From positions 1-5,864 of the forward strand of contig UQRU01000125.1 in assembly GCA_900543475.1 (NCBI GenBank): a DNA stretch of 5,864 nucleotides, in the 5' to 3' direction. The DNA is from an uncultured Eubacteriales bacterium (GTDB lineage: Bacteria; Bacillota; Clostridia; Christensenellales; CAG-138). The notes below the pieces were generated by a model that saw only the letters and a list, made by a program, of their open reading frames with translations, had not been told where the DNA came from and did no database searches. The translations under genes and the position numbers were made by a program. This document shows positions 3,694-5,864 of the stretch, one piece after another (position 1 is the first letter of the stretch; every line of letters begins with the position of its first letter).

Positions 3694-5694
3694 ATGGCTG
3701 AGAAGAAAACCTACTATATTACCACGCCCATCTACTACCCCAGCGATAAGCTGCACATCGGCCATGCCTACTGCACCGTGGCCGCGGACGCCATCGCCCG
3801 GTATAAGCGCATGACCGGGTATGACGTGTATTTCCTCACCGGCTCGGACGAGCATGGCCAGAAGATCGAGCGCAAGGCCAAGGAAAAGGGCGTGACCCCC
3901 CAGAAGTATGTGGATGATATCGTAGCCTCCTTCAAGTCCCTGTGGAAGCTGATGAACATCTCCAACGACGGCTTCGTGCGCACCACCGACGATTACCATG
4001 TTAAGGCGGTGCAGAAGATCTTCAAGAAGCTCTACGACCAGGGGGATATTTATAAATCCAGCTATGAGGGCCTATATTGCACCCCCTGCGAAAGCTTCTG
4101 GCTGGAGCGCCAGCTGGTGGACGGCTGCTGCCCGGATTGCGGCCGGCCGGTGGAAAAGGTCCAGGAGGAAAGCTATTTCTTCCGGCTTTCCAAGTATGCG
4201 GACCGGCTCATTGAGCACATCAAGACCCATCCGGAATTCATCCAGCCTGTGAGCCGCACCAACGAGATGCTGCAAAACTTCCTGCTTCCCGGCTTGGAGG
4301 ATCTTTGCGTATCCCGCACCAGCTTCAAGTGGGGCATTCCCGTCACCTTTGACGAAAAGCATGTGGTATACGTTTGGCTGGACGCCCTGTCCAACTATAT
4401 CACCAAGCTGGGCTTCTATTCCGACGACGACAGCCTGTATCGAAAATATTGGCCCGCAGACCTGCACCTGGTGGGCAAGGAGATCGTCCGGTTCCATACC
4501 ATCATCTGGCCCATCATGCTCATGGCCCTGGGCGAGCCTTTGCCCAAACAGGTATTCGGCCATGGCTGGCTGGTGCTGGACGGGGGCAAGATGAGCAAAT
4601 CCAAGGGCAATGTGGTGGACCCTGTCAAGCTGTGCCAACGCTATGGAGTGGACGCCATCCGGTATTTCCTCCTGCGGGAGGTGCCCTTTGGCAGCGACGG
4701 GGTGTTCTCCAACGAGGCCCTGATCTACCGCATCAATTCCGACCTGGCCAACGACCTGGGCAATCTTTTGTCCCGCACGGTCTCCATGACGGAAAAATAC
4801 TTTGGCGGCGTATTGCCCGCCCCTTCGGCCCCCGTGCCGGAGGTGGACGAGCCCCTGATCCAGCAGGCCCGGGAGCTGCCCGCCAAGGTGGAAAGCTGCA
4901 TGGAGAAGCTGCTGCTGCCGGAAGCCTTGGAGGCCATCTTCAGCCTGGTGGGCGCCTGCAATAAGTATATCGACGTGACCATGCCCTGGGCCCTGGCCAA
5001 GGACGAAGCCCAGCGGGAACGCCTGGGCACCGTGCTATACAACCTGGCGGAATGCTTGCGTTTTGCCGGGGTCATGCTCCAGCCCTATCTCCCGGATACC
5101 GCGCCCCGCATCTTTGCCCAGCTGGGCATTGCAGCCGGCCCCCTCACCGACGCTTTGGCCCTCCATTACGGGGATCTGCCCGCCGGCACCCAGCTCAAGA
5201 AGGGCGAGGCCCTCTTCCCCCGCATCGATGTGAAGGCCGAGCTGGCCGCCCTGGAGGCCGAGACCCTGGCCGCCCAGGCCGCTGCCGCCGCCCAGGCCGA
5301 ACCCGCCCCCGCCGCGCCCGCAGAGCCCCAACCCGAGGCCCAGGAACCCCAGTATATCGAGTTCCCGGAGTTTGAAAAGGTCCAGATGCGGGTCTGCCGG
5401 GTGCTGGATTGCCAGTTCGTGAAAAAGAGCGAAAAGCTCCTGCGCTTTACCCTGGACGATGGCTCCGGCACCCCCCGCACCATCCTATCCGGCATCCGCA
5501 AGTGGTATCCGGACCCCCAGGCCCTGGTGGGCAAAAACGTTATCGCCGTCATCAACCTCAAGCCTCGCAAGATGTGCAACATCGAAAGCCAGGGCATGAT
5601 CCTTTCCGCCGTGCAGCCCGGCGAGGACGGGGAGACCCTCTCCCTCCTCACCTCCATGGACCCCGACTTCTCCGGCGGCTCCGAGGTGGGTTGA
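3694..5694 (+). CDS. metG: Methionyl-tRNA synthetase
   Basis: The enzyme charges tRNA-Met, including initiator tRNA, with methionine using ATP in the cytoplasm. The 666-residue class I synthetase has all signatures: YITTPIYYPSDKLHIGHAY with HIGH at 21-24, TGSDEHGQKI (49-58), and KMSKS at 299-303. A zinc knuckle CTPC (129-132) plus CPDC (146-149) lies in the connective domain; the B. subtilis enzyme lacks it. The catalytic core and helical anticodon domain extend to about 514. An Ala/Pro/Glu-rich linker (515-553) leads to a complete C-terminal tRNA-binding/dimerisation domain (554-666; FEKVQMRVCRV, LSGIRKWY, NLKPRKM, SQGMIL). An ATG at 3673 would add seven residues but has no ribosome site; ATG at 3694 has AAAAGGAA ten bases before it and gives the usual short N-terminus. 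Last gene of the trmN6-rsmI-metG cluster; a tatD-type gene would normally follow but the sequence degenerates. Confidence 0.97.
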   Translation: MAEKKTYYITTPIYYPSDKLHIGHAYCTVAADAIARYKRMTGYDVYFLTGSDEHGQKIERKAKEKGVTPQKYVDDIVASFKSLWKLMNISNDGFVRTTDDYHVKAVQKIFKKLYDQGDIYKSSYEGLYCTPCESFWLERQLVDGCCPDCGRPVEKVQEESYFFRLSKYADRLIEHIKTHPEFIQPVSRTNEMLQNFLLPGLEDLCVSRTSFKWGIPVTFDEKHVVYVWLDALSNYITKLGFYSDDDSLYRKYWPADLHLVGKEIVRFHTIIWPIMLMALGEPLPKQVFGHGWLVLDGGKMSKSKGNVVDPVKLCQRYGVDAIRYFLLREVPFGSDGVFSNEALIYRINSDLANDLGNLLSRTVSMTEKYFGGVLPAPSAPVPEVDEPLIQQARELPAKVESCMEKLLLPEALEAIFSLVGACNKYIDVTMPWALAKDEAQRERLGTVLYNLAECLRFAGVMLQPYLPDTAPRIFAQLGIAAGPLTDALALHYGDLPAGTQLKKGEALFPRIDVKAELAALEAETLAAQAAAAAQAEPAPAAPAEPQPEAQEPQYIEFPEFEKVQMRVCRVLDCQFVKKSEKLLRFTLDDGSGTPRTILSGIRKWYPDPQALVGKNVIAVINLKPRKMCNIESQGMILSAVQPGEDGETLSLLTSMDPDFSGGSEVG

Positions 5695-5700
5695 TCGATT

Positions 5701-5864
<164 letters not shown>

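Overview
The window looks like one short contig from a GC-rich, low-coding-complexity member of the Bacillota (class Clostridia, probably an uncultured gut-type organism). The evidence is the gene content: a CwlD-type cell-wall amidase, the firmicute neighbourhood trmN6 (yabB) - rsmI (yabC) - metG (metS), strong AGGAGG-type ribosome binding sites, and a Zn-knuckle methionyl-tRNA synthetase with a fused C-terminal tRNA-binding domain. Genus cannot be decided from the sequence alone. Both ends (about 1-120 and 5701-5864) are homopolymer or pure G/C text that does not look biological and is best treated as sequencing or assembly artefact.

Layout. 121-293: upstream region with a possible operator and promoter. 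294-809 (+): a XRE-family repressor-like protein with two C-terminal membrane segments. 841-874: an intrinsic terminator. 887-1654 (-): a CwlD-like N-acetylmuramoyl-L-alanine amidase, convergent with the XRE gene and best started at a TTG. 1655-2042: a 388-base divergent control region, AT-richer than the rest, with a possible sporulation-type promoter for the amidase, a palindrome-rich AT segment, three DnaA-box-like sites on one strand, and an extended -10 promoter immediately before trmN6. 2043-2691 (+): trmN6-like tRNA adenine methyltransferase, interrupted by one extra C in a C7 run. 2715-3575 (+): rsmI. 3576-3693: a leader-like spacer with competing hairpins. 3694-5694 (+): metG.

The three + strand genes from 2043 form a probable operon for translation: modification of a tRNA, modification of 16S rRNA in the decoding centre, and charging of tRNA-Met. 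The same set occurs in order in Bacillus subtilis, where a GIY-YIG gene (yazA) and abrB lie between the members; both are absent here. The amidase acts outside the membrane on peptidoglycan and in spore formers is associated with cortex muramic-lactam formation. I found no phage, transposon, CRISPR, toxin or other clearly new system. The most worthwhile signals are the frameshift in trmN6, its apparently leaderless promoter, and the DnaA-box-like cluster beside it.
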